DNA from: Bog-473 sp052140165
Lineage (GTDB): Bacteria; Actinomycetota; Acidimicrobiia; Acidimicrobiales; RAAP-2
Direction of reading: 5' to 3'
Length of the DNA: 7,549 nt
Assembly: GCA_052140165.1 (NCBI GenBank)
Contig: JBKQUM010000006.1
Location: 1 to 7,549, forward strand
The notes under the pieces were generated by a model. The model saw only the letters and a list, made by a program, of their open reading frames with translations, did not search any database and was not told the origin of the DNA. Shown here piece after piece: positions 1 to 5,425 of this stretch; position 1 is the first letter of the stretch; each line of letters begins with the position of its first letter. The position numbers and the translations under genes are program-made.

Positions 1-2
1 TG

Positions 3-248
3 AAGATGGTGGGAGTCCAAAATGAGAAGTACACAAGAGAGCTGCCACCTATGGAGATGTGTCGAACGCGTGCCATCGCCGCCATGGAGATCACGAGTGA
101 GCAGGTGGCCAAAAGCAAGCTAGGCGCTGCGCTTGTGTTTGGCGTCCTCGGAGGCGTGACGGCGAAGGGGTCGATGGACCGAGCGACCGTAGGTGCGTCG
201 GGCGTCCGCCCGACGGACGAAGCGTTGGGCGTCCTCGAGTCCGAATGA
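3..248 (+). CDS. 3' part-broken fragment of a conserved hypothetical protein, open at left edge
   Basis: The reading frame is open to the left edge, with no in-frame stop or clear start before it, so the 5' end lies outside the window. Residues from about VQNEKYTREL to MDRATVG read like real protein: a charged, methionine-rich stretch, then an alanine/valine/glycine hydrophobic segment (LGAALVFGVLGGVTAKG). From memory this resembles the core of small conserved actinobacterial proteins of unknown function with the pattern 'T.EQV..SK.GAA..FGVLG..TAKGSMDR', but I cannot search. After about base 190 the frame continues for some 18 codons that are simply the antisense of the rep-like gene, so the natural C-terminus is probably lost. 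Lysine, glutamate and asparagine codons such as AAT, AAG and ACA at the far left are less GC-biased than the rest of region 1. No function can be assigned. Confidence 0.42.
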   Translation, partial: KMVGVQNEKYTRELPPMEMCRTRAIAAMEITSEQVAKSKLGAALVFGVLGGVTAKGSMDRATVGASGVRPTDEALGVLESE

Positions 249-698
249 CCAATCCTGCCAGTCGGCAAAGAGGTCGACGCGGTTGACCCAGAAACGCAGC
301 CGGCCGAGTTCGTTATCGAGCAATTCGTGCACGGCCCTCACCGCCGCCTCAGGTCCGACGGCGTGCAGGAACTCGGAGCGGGGCTGGATCCGAACAGTCG
401 GGAGATGGCGGCTGGTGGAGAAGCCGATGCGGGCCATCTCGTGATCGAGGCAGAAGCGGTACTTCCCCCACCCGTGAGGAGTGATCCCAAAGGTCAGATC
501 ACCGATCGCACACGGGGCCGGCCGCTTGGCCTCGCCCGCCCAGGCCCGGCAGTCCTCGAGCCGGGCCAGGAAACGCCTGGGCAGCTCGGCCGGGCCCGAG
601 AGGTAGAGGGCGTCGACGCCGGACGCCAGCTCACGCAGCCCCGTCTCCGGAAGATGCGTATTTGCGACTAGGTGATCAGAGGAGTGCACGGGCGCCAT
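120..698 (-). CDS. Replication-initiator-like protein, C-terminally truncated
   Basis: This encodes 192 residues. Residues 64-150 (from IGDLTFG through WVNRVDLFADWQDW) match my recollection of the N-terminal half of replication initiation factors (Rep_trans-like, PF02486) of actinobacterial plasmids and integrated elements. In that family an 'RVDLa.D' strand lies in the catalytic domain, and the protein acts on the plasmid origin. Full-length relatives are roughly twice as long and continue past 'RRADARRTYG' into a region with a YDK-type motif. That region is missing: from about residue 171 the frame runs through a basic, unfamiliar tail (RSVHRPLRR...) to a TAG. I therefore read it as a truncated, probably inactive initiator. 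It starts 12 nt after the stop of the HTH-like gene upstream, which suggests an operon. No strong ribosome-binding site precedes the ATG. The family call is by motif memory only; the truncation is inferred. Confidence 0.6.
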   Translation of the reverse strand: MAPVHSSDHLVANTHLPETGLRELASGVDALYLSGPAELPRRFLARLEDCRAWAGEAKRPAPCAIGDLTFGITPHGWGKYRFCLDHEMARIGFSTSRHLPTVRIQPRSEFLHAVGPEAAVRAVHELLDNELGRLRFWVNRVDLFADWQDWSFGLEDAQRFVRRADARRTYGRSVHRPLRRHASEDAKHKRSA

Positions 699-710
699 CT
701 CGATGCTGGG

Positions 711-1142
711 TCAGCCGAGCCCTCGACCGCGAGCCGCCTGGATCTGGCGGGAGATCTGCTCGGACCAAGCCGTGTTGGGATCGAGCTGGATCCAGGGGAA
801 GACGAACTCGTCGGGGTGGGCGCCGTAGGTGGCCCGGAAGCGGCGGACTTTGCGGAAGATGGTGGCCCGGTGCCAACCGCCCCGCTCGAGGTTGTCGAAG
901 CCGCCGGCCAGATGCCAGGCCACCCAGAAGCCGATGAGCTCGGAGCGCTCAAGGGCATCCTCGGCAATGGCGTCACGAATCTCCGGATCGAAGTCCTCCA
1001 TGCTCCGGGCTGGCGTCGAGAACGCCTCGGCGATGACGTCCTCGTCGAGGTTGTGGTGGTAGCCGGCCCAGCGGTTCACGGCGACCCGGCCACCCTCGGC
1101 GCTTTCGCTCTTGTCGCTGCGGAAATCAAGGTCTTCACTCAT
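711..1142 (-). CDS. Helix-turn-helix-like accessory protein of the rep module (hypothetical)
   Basis: This encodes 143 residues from the ATG at 1142. An in-frame ORF extends further upstream to 1553, but that extension is antisense to the antitoxin gene and low in coding character, so it is excluded. The N-terminal third is acidic and serine-rich. Residues 69-108 (LIGFWVAWHL..GGFDNLERGGWHRATIFRKVRRFRATYGAHPDE) form a tryptophan-rich, then basic, helical stretch. It resembles a winged or simple helix-turn-helix in which GWHRATIFRKVRRF would be the recognition helix. I recall similar small proteins beside plasmid initiators in actinobacterial integrated elements. A role in DNA binding or copy control is therefore plausible but not shown. 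It is followed 12 nt later by the truncated rep gene. Its start codon is 1 nt from a perfect hairpin, with no Shine-Dalgarno sequence between them, so expression may be controlled by that structure or by a bound protein. Confidence 0.6.
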   Translation of the reverse strand: MSEDLDFRSDKSESAEGGRVAVNRWAGYHHNLDEDVIAEAFSTPARSMEDFDPEIRDAIAEDALERSELIGFWVAWHLAGGFDNLERGGWHRATIFRKVRRFRATYGAHPDEFVFPWIQLDPNTAWSEQISRQIQAARGRGLG

Positions 1143-1143
1143 G

Positions 1144-1177
1144 GCGGGGCTTGTCGCATGGTTGCGACAAGCCCCGC
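1144..1177. repeat. Perfect 15-bp inverted repeat (hairpin) abutting the HTH-like gene start
   Basis: The arms at 1144-1158 (GCGGGGCTTGTCGCA) and 1163-1177 (TGCGACAAGCCCCGC) are exactly complementary, with a 4-nt TGGT loop. There is no T-tract on either side, so a classical terminator is unlikely. On the minus strand the structure ends one base before the ATG at 1142. Candidate roles are a repressor operator or translation-blocking hairpin for the rep operon, a recombinase core site, or part of a replication origin. The sequence alone does not decide between them. Confidence 0.8.
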
Positions 1178-1197
1178 TGCGGAAGGCAAAACCGCAG
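1177..1197. repeat. Second inverted repeat next to the 15-bp hairpin
   Basis: CTGCGG (1177-1182) and CCGCAG (1192-1197) can pair around a 9-nt A-rich loop (AAGGCAAAA). The structure shares its first base with the end of the larger hairpin, so the two stand in tandem. This arrangement is typical of origins or operator clusters, but a six-bp stem can arise by chance in GC-rich DNA. Confidence 0.4.
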
Positions 1198-1253
1198 GTA
1201 GACCGTCCATCGGGCGGCCTTGGCCATTGTGTCCACTGGATCTGCCTGGGCCC

Positions 1254-1292
1254 GTCAAGGCTTCCCCTGCGGGCGGCTGCGCCGGCCTTGAC
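1254..1292. repeat. 8-bp inverted repeat with GC-rich loop, third in the rep/TA intergenic cluster
   Basis: GTCAAGGC (1254-1261) and GCCTTGAC (1285-1292) are perfect complements separated by 23 nt of GC-rich sequence that can fold further. It lies between the divergent rep operon and the toxin-antitoxin pair. With the two hairpins at 1144-1197 it could mark the element's origin or a shared regulatory region. The function is inference. Confidence 0.4.
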
Positions 1293-1347
1293 CGACCCTG
1301 ACCACTCGGGCTCTGGCCCGATGGCACGGCCGCAGAAGCGTCGCGGG

Positions 1348-1359
1348 CACAATGGAGAG
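1348..1359 (+). promoter_or_regulatory. Putative leaderless promoter -10 (CACAAT) of the toxin-antitoxin operon
   Basis: CACAAT at 1348-1353 is followed by exactly 6 nt and then the GTG at 1360. This is the spacing expected when transcription starts on the first base of the start codon, a common arrangement in actinobacteria. The same layout occurs at 5161-5166 (-) and 5414-5419 (+). No recognisable -35 box is present. The GGAG within the 6 nt is too close to the GTG to be a good Shine-Dalgarno sequence. Confidence 0.45.
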
Positions 1360-1548
1360 GTGACCGACAGCGCTGTCGAACGGGATGTGGTGGCCGAGGA
1401 GGCCGCTCTGGACGACTCCGAGGAAGCCCTCGTGGCCCGTATCGCTGCCGATCGGCGGGCGGGACGGGACACCACTCGAGACGTGCAGGCCCTCCTGGAG
1501 CTCGCCGGCAAGACCAACAAAGCTGCTCTGGACCGTCTCGCCAAGTAG
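1360..1548 (+). CDS. Putative antitoxin of a Fic/Doc toxin pair (62 aa)
   Basis: This 62-residue protein starts at the GTG at 1360. I chose that start because a CACAAT box lies 6 nt before it; an ATG at 1321 would give 75 aa but has no ribosome-binding site. The protein is acidic at the N-terminus (VVAEEAALDDSEEALVARIAAD) and mildly basic and helical at the C-terminus (DVQALLELAGKTNKAALDRLAK), with no hydrophobic membrane segment. It ends 9 nt before the Doc-like toxin gene, so the antitoxin role rests on gene order, size and charge. I see no Phd/YefM-type N-terminal DNA-binding domain, no ribbon-helix-helix motif and no (S/T)xxxE(G/N) Fic-inhibitory motif. The C-terminal helix is the most likely segment to bind the toxin, by analogy with Phd, but that is inference. 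Confidence 0.6.
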   Translation: MTDSAVERDVVAEEAALDDSEEALVARIAADRRAGRDTTRDVQALLELAGKTNKAALDRLAK

Positions 1549-1557
1549 CGCACTCAG

Positions 1558-1986
1558 GTGACCGAGGGCGACAGGGCGGAGATCGCCTGCCTCACCCTGG
1601 AGGACTACTACCGAGCGGCCGCCGAAGCGCTCGGGACCGACCTGGCAACCGTCCGAGCAGTCACCAACGACACTCTGGCCGGCTCGGCGTTGGCGGCACC
1701 GAGCGCCGGCTTCGGTGACTTCGAGAAGTATCCCGAGTTTGCGACGAAGACGGCGGTCTTGTTGCAGGCCGTGGCGAGCAACCACGCGTTGCCGGACGGC
1801 AACAAGCGGACGGCATTGCTGTGCGCCATCCTCTTTGCCGCTCTGAATGGGTATCGCTGGGTACCACCCGAAGGTGATGATCCCGACGGAACTGAAACGG
1901 CAGAGATGGTTGAAGCCACCTCGATGCGAACAGTGCCTCTCGAGGACCTCGCATCATGGATCGAGGATCGACTTCAAGCGATCTGA
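1558..1986 (+). CDS. doc: Doc-type Fic-domain toxin (death-on-curing family)
   Basis: This encodes 142 residues from a GTG at 1558, close to the usual 125-145 aa of Doc toxins. The Fic/Doc signature is at residues 76-84, HALPDGNKR, followed by TALL. Family knowledge: canonical Fic is HxFx(D/E)GNxxR, whereas Doc-type enzymes have Lys in place of the second Gly (H..D.NKR) and phosphorylate EF-Tu, halting translation. Here His76, Asp80, Asn82, Lys83 and Arg84 are all present, but the usual Phe is Leu78. Other family features are the N-terminal LTLEDYYRAAAEALG helix and the AGSALAAPSAGFG...YPEFATKTAVLLQAVASNHALPDG core, where relatives have 'L.SAL..P...FG...YP....KAA.LL.....NH.F.DGNKRTAL'. It is co-directional with the small antitoxin gene 9 nt upstream. 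Such modules stabilise plasmids and integrated elements, which fits the rep remnant next door. The target is inferred from the family. Confidence 0.85.
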   Translation: MTEGDRAEIACLTLEDYYRAAAEALGTDLATVRAVTNDTLAGSALAAPSAGFGDFEKYPEFATKTAVLLQAVASNHALPDGNKRTALLCAILFAALNGYRWVPPEGDDPDGTETAEMVEATSMRTVPLEDLASWIEDRLQAI

Positions 1987-2296
1987 TGGTGCGTGCAGTG
2001 GCAAGCGTCCGGACCTGATACACGGATTTTTCTGTCTCCAGGCCGGCAGCTGGGATAGCCTTGCCCGGTACCGGAGCGGAGTTGTTGCGAGGAGGACCAG
2101 GCATGGGCACAAAGGTGTCGGTTCCTTGACGGGCGAGTCCGAAGTTCAGATCAGGATTGCGCCGGAGGCGGTGGCTGGCGAAAGTCCGTCGGAGAGCGGC
2201 TTCAAGGTCAGCGTTCCCGGATGGAGGGGAGGGAGGACGACTAGGCAGACCCACTCCGGCGCTGCTAGTCCCACCTAGACCTCTAAGGGCATTGAG
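1987..2296. other. Gene-free stretch between toxin and secreted protein
   Basis: I see no convincing gene in these 310 nt. Just after the toxin stop, TCCG (2008-2011) and CGGA (2023-2026) can pair, followed by TTTTT (2027-2031); as a terminator this is weak. A strong ribosome-binding site GGAGGA (2091-2096) sits 6 nt before an ATG at 2103 whose frame closes after 8 codons. A TTGACG at 2126-2131 could be a -35 box for the secreted protein, but no good -10 follows at 16-18 nt. Long frames on both strands here have no recognisable domain. Confidence 0.5.
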
Positions 2297-4741
2297 ATGA
2301 GACGATCGGCGTATCCCCGTTCAGACAGGACACTGCTGTCGAGGATTGAAGGCTTGCTTCATTTAGCCCCAGCAATGTGCGCGATTTTGACAACCGCTCT
2401 ATTGACGACAGCGCTGCCAGCAGCCCCAGCCAGCGCCGCACAGGAGTCCTGGACTCCGAGTGGAGCTCCCATGCCCACGGTGCTCCCGAACGGCAACGCT
2501 CCCGAATCTATGAATCTCTTTTCGACGTCTTGTTCCTCGGCATCCTTCTGTGTTGCCATTGGAACCGTCGCCGACGCTGGCCTGCACCACTTTCCGGTTG
2601 CTGAGACATATTCGCAGGGATCGTGGAGCGTGAGCGTCCTTCCGATGCCCTCGAACGCCGATCCCAACAGCGGTGGCGGTGGCGGTGTCTTGACATCAGT
2701 CTCGTGTCCTAGCGACGGCGTATGTGCCGCGGTGGGTGTTTACGACGTGTTCGACCCGAGCCTTGATGGGGACAACCAAATCGGTCTTCTTGAAACCCTC
2801 TCATCCGGGGTGTGGACAGCAAGCGAGGCCACGCTCCCCAGCGGGGCAACATACGAACTGGTGAACCTCAACTCGGTGTCTTGTAGTGACCAAGCAGACT
2901 GTTGGGCCGTGGGGGACATTGAAGATGCGGAGGGCTCTGCGGGACTTATCTACACCTGGTCCGCAGGATCCTGGAGTTTGCAAATGGCCCCGATCCCGTC
3001 TGGCTTCGACAACTCGATCGTTCTCAGCGGTATCTCGTGTCCCGATACCGGAAGCTGCGTTGTGGTGGGCTCATATGAGGACGACACGGGCGATGACATG
3101 TACGGCCTGATCTTGACTCTTGCCTCGGGAACCTGGACAGCAATCCAAGCACCCATGCCGCCGGACTCGACGCCGTGGGCCGCGTTGATTGCTGTGGACT
3201 GTCCGGATGTTGGTTCATGTGTTGTCGGAGGCCATTACGAAGACACCAACTCCTATATACAGCCCGTGCTGTTGCAGTTGGAAGCGGGATCGTGGACAGC
3301 AATGGAAGCTCCGGTCCCTTCAGACTCGGCAACTAATCCGAACTCGAGCATCAACGGTGTCTACTGTCCCGCAGACGGAGCTTGTATCGCGACGGGCTCT
3401 TACTGGGCTGACTACGCGCCGGACGATGTGCTTGGCATGATTCTGACCCAGTCCGATGGAACGTGGACGGCGCAAAGCGCCCCCCTCCCGTCCGATGAGT
3501 CCAACTCGGCGCAAGCCGTCAACGCCAATGTTCAGATGGCGAAGAGCGACGCCGTCACCAGTGATGCGGCAAGTTCGTCCACGGTTTCGCTCGCAGGGGT
3601 CGGCTGCGGCACCGATGCATTCTGTGCCGCAGCTGGTACAGATGATGGTGACGGACTCCTTGAGACCACCTCGATCTCGAACATCCCCTCAGTCAACGGT
3701 GTCTCACCGACCACGAGTCCGGCGACCGGCGGCACCAACGTGACGGTAACGGGGACGAATTTCACCCCCGCGAGCGCCGTCTCCTTCGGCGGAACACCTG
3801 CAACCTCCACGACCTATGTGAGTGCCAACGAACTGCAGGCGACGGCTCCACCCTCATCCAAGGGGGGGGCAGTAGATGTGACCGTGACCGTCGGTGGACT
3901 CACTTCTAGGGCTAACCCCCAGGATCTGTTCTCTTATCCGACCTGCGATCCAGCCATATTCCTCAACGCCGACACAGCCACTGCCCAGGCTAAAAGCCCG
4001 TTCAGCTTCACCGTGACGACCTGTAGCACGTCGTTACCGGTCATCAAAGGAGCCGGTCTACCGATGGGTCTTCGCTTGGTCAACAACAAGAACGGGACGG
4101 CGACCATCTCGGGGACGCCTGATGCCAAGGACACTGGCACCTACGCCGCCACCATCGCCGCCAGCGCCACGAACCAGACGACGGCCATCCAGATCTTGAT
4201 GATCGCGGTGGACAACGCCCCGGTCTTCAAATCCAAGGCGGGAGACCTGGTCCACACCGGGACCGCCTTTAGCTACCCGGTAACGACCGTTTTGGGCTAT
4301 CCGGTCCCGACGATCACGACGGCCTCGACCCTGCCCGATGGAGTAACCCTCACCGACAACCACGACGGGACCGCAGTCCTCACGGGAACCCCCGAACCGA
4401 ACGCCGGCGGCCTCTACCCGATCACGATCACCGCCACCAACGGAACCGGAGCCCCGGTGAACCAGTCCTTTGTTCTGACGGTCTACCAGGCGCCGGTGAT
4501 CGCCCCGATCGACAACACCACCATCACCACGGGGGTGGCCATGACGCCCCTTCCGATCTCCGCTACTGGGTACCCCGAGCCCAAACTCGCGGCCTCCGGA
4601 CTGCCCCAGGGGATCAAGCTGACCCTTGGGTCCATCGCGGGAACGACCTCGGCGTCCGCGGGCGCCTACACGGTGAAGATCACCGCATCAAGCAAGGCGG
4701 GATCGACCGCTCAGACCTTCACCTTGGTCGTCAACTCATAG
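2297..4741 (+). CDS. Secreted multidomain protein: CX5C/W repeat propeller, IPT/TIG, three He_PIG-like Ig domains
   Basis: This encodes 814 residues. The N-terminus is basic, then hydrophobic, ending in an AxA-type site (about PASAA, residue 48), so export by a signal peptide is likely. Residues 52-445 hold seven degenerate repeats of 52-60 aa (the last interval is about 80): a 'G.W(T/S)...AP.PS' strand followed by a '(V/I)SC.....C.A.G.Y.D..G' strand. The Cys pairs are 79/85, 137/143, 196/202, 248/254, 302/308, 357/363 and 437/443; the Trp residues are 52, 110, 173, 226, 280, 333 and 390. This suggests a seven-bladed beta-propeller. Residues about 463-547 are an IPT/TIG domain (VSPTTSPATGGTNVTVTGTNF). 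Three putative-Ig domains follow (about 552-638, 642-729 and 732-813), the first two with the 'GLP.G...NGTA.ISGTP' pattern and the third shorter. No LPXTG, LysM or C-terminal membrane anchor is visible, so it is probably released or loosely wall-associated. AAGGG 7 nt before the ATG is a weak ribosome-binding site. Function unknown; extracellular adhesion or carbohydrate binding is plausible. Confidence 0.85.
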   Translation: MRRSAYPRSDRTLLSRIEGLLHLAPAMCAILTTALLTTALPAAPASAAQESWTPSGAPMPTVLPNGNAPESMNLFSTSCSSASFCVAIGTVADAGLHHFPVAETYSQGSWSVSVLPMPSNADPNSGGGGGVLTSVSCPSDGVCAAVGVYDVFDPSLDGDNQIGLLETLSSGVWTASEATLPSGATYELVNLNSVSCSDQADCWAVGDIEDAEGSAGLIYTWSAGSWSLQMAPIPSGFDNSIVLSGISCPDTGSCVVVGSYEDDTGDDMYGLILTLASGTWTAIQAPMPPDSTPWAALIAVDCPDVGSCVVGGHYEDTNSYIQPVLLQLEAGSWTAMEAPVPSDSATNPNSSINGVYCPADGACIATGSYWADYAPDDVLGMILTQSDGTWTAQSAPLPSDESNSAQAVNANVQMAKSDAVTSDAASSSTVSLAGVGCGTDAFCAAAGTDDGDGLLETTSISNIPSVNGVSPTTSPATGGTNVTVTGTNFTPASAVSFGGTPATSTTYVSANELQATAPPSSKGGAVDVTVTVGGLTSRANPQDLFSYPTCDPAIFLNADTATAQAKSPFSFTVTTCSTSLPVIKGAGLPMGLRLVNNKNGTATISGTPDAKDTGTYAATIAASATNQTTAIQILMIAVDNAPVFKSKAGDLVHTGTAFSYPVTTVLGYPVPTITTASTLPDGVTLTDNHDGTAVLTGTPEPNAGGLYPITITATNGTGAPVNQSFVLTVYQAPVIAPIDNTTITTGVAMTPLPISATGYPEPKLAASGLPQGIKLTLGSIAGTTSASAGAYTVKITASSKAGSTAQTFTLVVNS

Positions 4742-4983
4742 GCGAACTGAGCGACTTACGGCGCCACAGACCCGGCGATCGAACAGTAGGGCGAAGACCC
4801 GTCATCAGGGCCCGCTCAGCGACCCGTAACCGCTCGGCATTGAAGGCGGACAGCGAGGGACGAACAGCGGGTAGCTCGGTCTCCGAGCGACCAGAACGAC
4901 TATCCCCGTTGTGCCGAAGGATGGCACCCTGTCCCGGCGTACCGGCGCAGTCTGACAGCCGCTGCGGGGGTGAGACTGCGTAC
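4742..4983. other. Intergenic region between convergent secreted-protein and small membrane-protein genes
   Basis: No supported gene is present in these 242 nt. A small hairpin, GCTCGG (4874-4879) with CCGAGC (4883-4888) around TCT, could contribute to transcription termination between the two convergent genes. It lacks a T-tract on either strand and is only six base pairs. Confidence 0.35.
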
Positions 4984-5154
4984 TCAGAGGGAGCGCCTCC
5001 GGCGCATGAAGCCCGCCCAGACGAGAATAACGATCAACAGGACGAAGGCGACGCCGAGAACGATCAGCCAAGGCTCGTCGGCCTTGAGACCACCCGCTAT
5101 GGCGTGGTTGATGATCCTGTTCGGATCCACCGTTGTGGAGGTCGTTGAATCCAC
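4984..5154 (-). CDS. Small single-pass membrane protein (56 aa)
   Basis: This short frame runs from a GTG at 5154 to a TGA at 4984-4986. It encodes a polar N-terminus rich in Ser/Thr (MDSTTSTTVDPNRIINHAIAG). A strongly hydrophobic segment follows (about residues 29-49, WLIVLGVAFVLLIVILVWAGF), and then the basic tail MRRRRSL. The positive-inside rule predicts an outside N-terminus and cytoplasmic C-terminus. The start is fixed by an in-frame TAG four codons upstream and by a TAGCGT box exactly 6 nt before the GTG. The clear membrane segment, plausible start and promoter argue for a real gene, although a longer ORF overlaps it in another frame. The opposite overlapping frame is proline/arginine-rich and looks like a shadow. 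No family is recognised. It is divergent from the 163-aa protein at 5426. Confidence 0.6.
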   Translation of the reverse strand: MDSTTSTTVDPNRIINHAIAGGLKADEPWLIVLGVAFVLLIVILVWAGFMRRRRSL

Positions 5155-5166
5155 GGGGGCACGCTA
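5155..5166 (-). promoter_or_regulatory. Putative leaderless promoter -10 (TAGCGT) of the 56-aa membrane protein
   Basis: On the minus strand TAGCGT (5166-5161) is followed by GCCCCC and then the GTG at 5154. This is the same box-N6-GTG layout as at 1348-1360 and 5414-5426. No -35 box is recognisable. The box overlaps the in-frame TAG that closes the upstream frame, so GTG 5154 is the only start for this protein. Confidence 0.45.
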
Positions 5167-5321
5167 GCGCCGAGCTGTCCCACCTACCCGGCGATGTGGG
5201 ATAGGGAATCGGCACTTTGCGGGACGGTGCTGTCACCTAAATATCGAGGCGATGGTCTGGGCGCAGGCCGGCACCAGCGCCAGTCGGGAGACGGGCGTCA
5301 TGACCTCCATGACGCACCTGG

Positions 5322-5333
5322 GACCCCGGGGTC
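5322..5333. promoter_or_regulatory. Perfect 12-bp palindrome GACCCCGGGGTC, possible operator
   Basis: This perfect dyad lies in the 271-nt intergenic region between the divergent 56-aa and 163-aa genes, about 93 nt before the start at 5426. Just upstream (5299-5313) is a short direct repeat, CATGAC-CTC-CATGAC. A dimeric regulator could bind here. GC-rich palindromes of this length can occur by chance. The rest of 5155-5425 shows no gene. Confidence 0.3.
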
Positions 5334-5413
5334 ACGACTGAACGCCACGGGTCCACACCGGTGTCCTCACCGACACACGGGCACGCCGACCTGGAGCCGG
5401 TGAGAACCCCCCA

Positions 5414-5425
5414 TACACTGCGCGC
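5414..5425 (+). promoter_or_regulatory. Putative leaderless promoter -10 (TACACT) of the 163-aa anchored protein
   Basis: TACACT (5414-5419) matches the actinobacterial TANNNT consensus. It is followed by GCGCGC and the GTG at 5426, so transcription would start at or next to the start codon. No Shine-Dalgarno sequence precedes the GTG, which supports leaderless translation. A -35 box is not evident. Confidence 0.55.

Noticed and set aside
672..1301. 209-aa plus-strand frame
   Set aside because: It is a shadow of the minus-strand HTH-like gene; its Gly/Pro/Ala-rich composition has no recognisable domain.
1143..1553. In-frame upstream extension of the HTH-like gene to 280 aa
   Set aside because: The extension is the antisense of the antitoxin gene, rich in Arg/Ser, and crosses the hairpin cluster. 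The ATG at 1142 gives a compact protein.
1661..2254. 197-aa minus-strand frame and 143-aa plus-strand frame (1847-2278) across the toxin end and following gap
   Set aside because: Both overlap the well-supported Doc toxin in other frames. The part over the gap shows no motif. The minus-strand part at 2000-2250 looks slightly protein-like but is not enough to call.
2663..2688. GGTGGC tandem repeat coding for five glycines as a contingency locus
   Set aside because: Only about two and a half six-base units, in frame; length changes would merely add or remove glycines.
4805..5236. 143-aa minus-strand frame
   Set aside because: Pro/Arg/Ser-rich without a domain; it overlaps the 56-aa membrane protein frame, which has a clear hydrophobic segment and promoter-like box.
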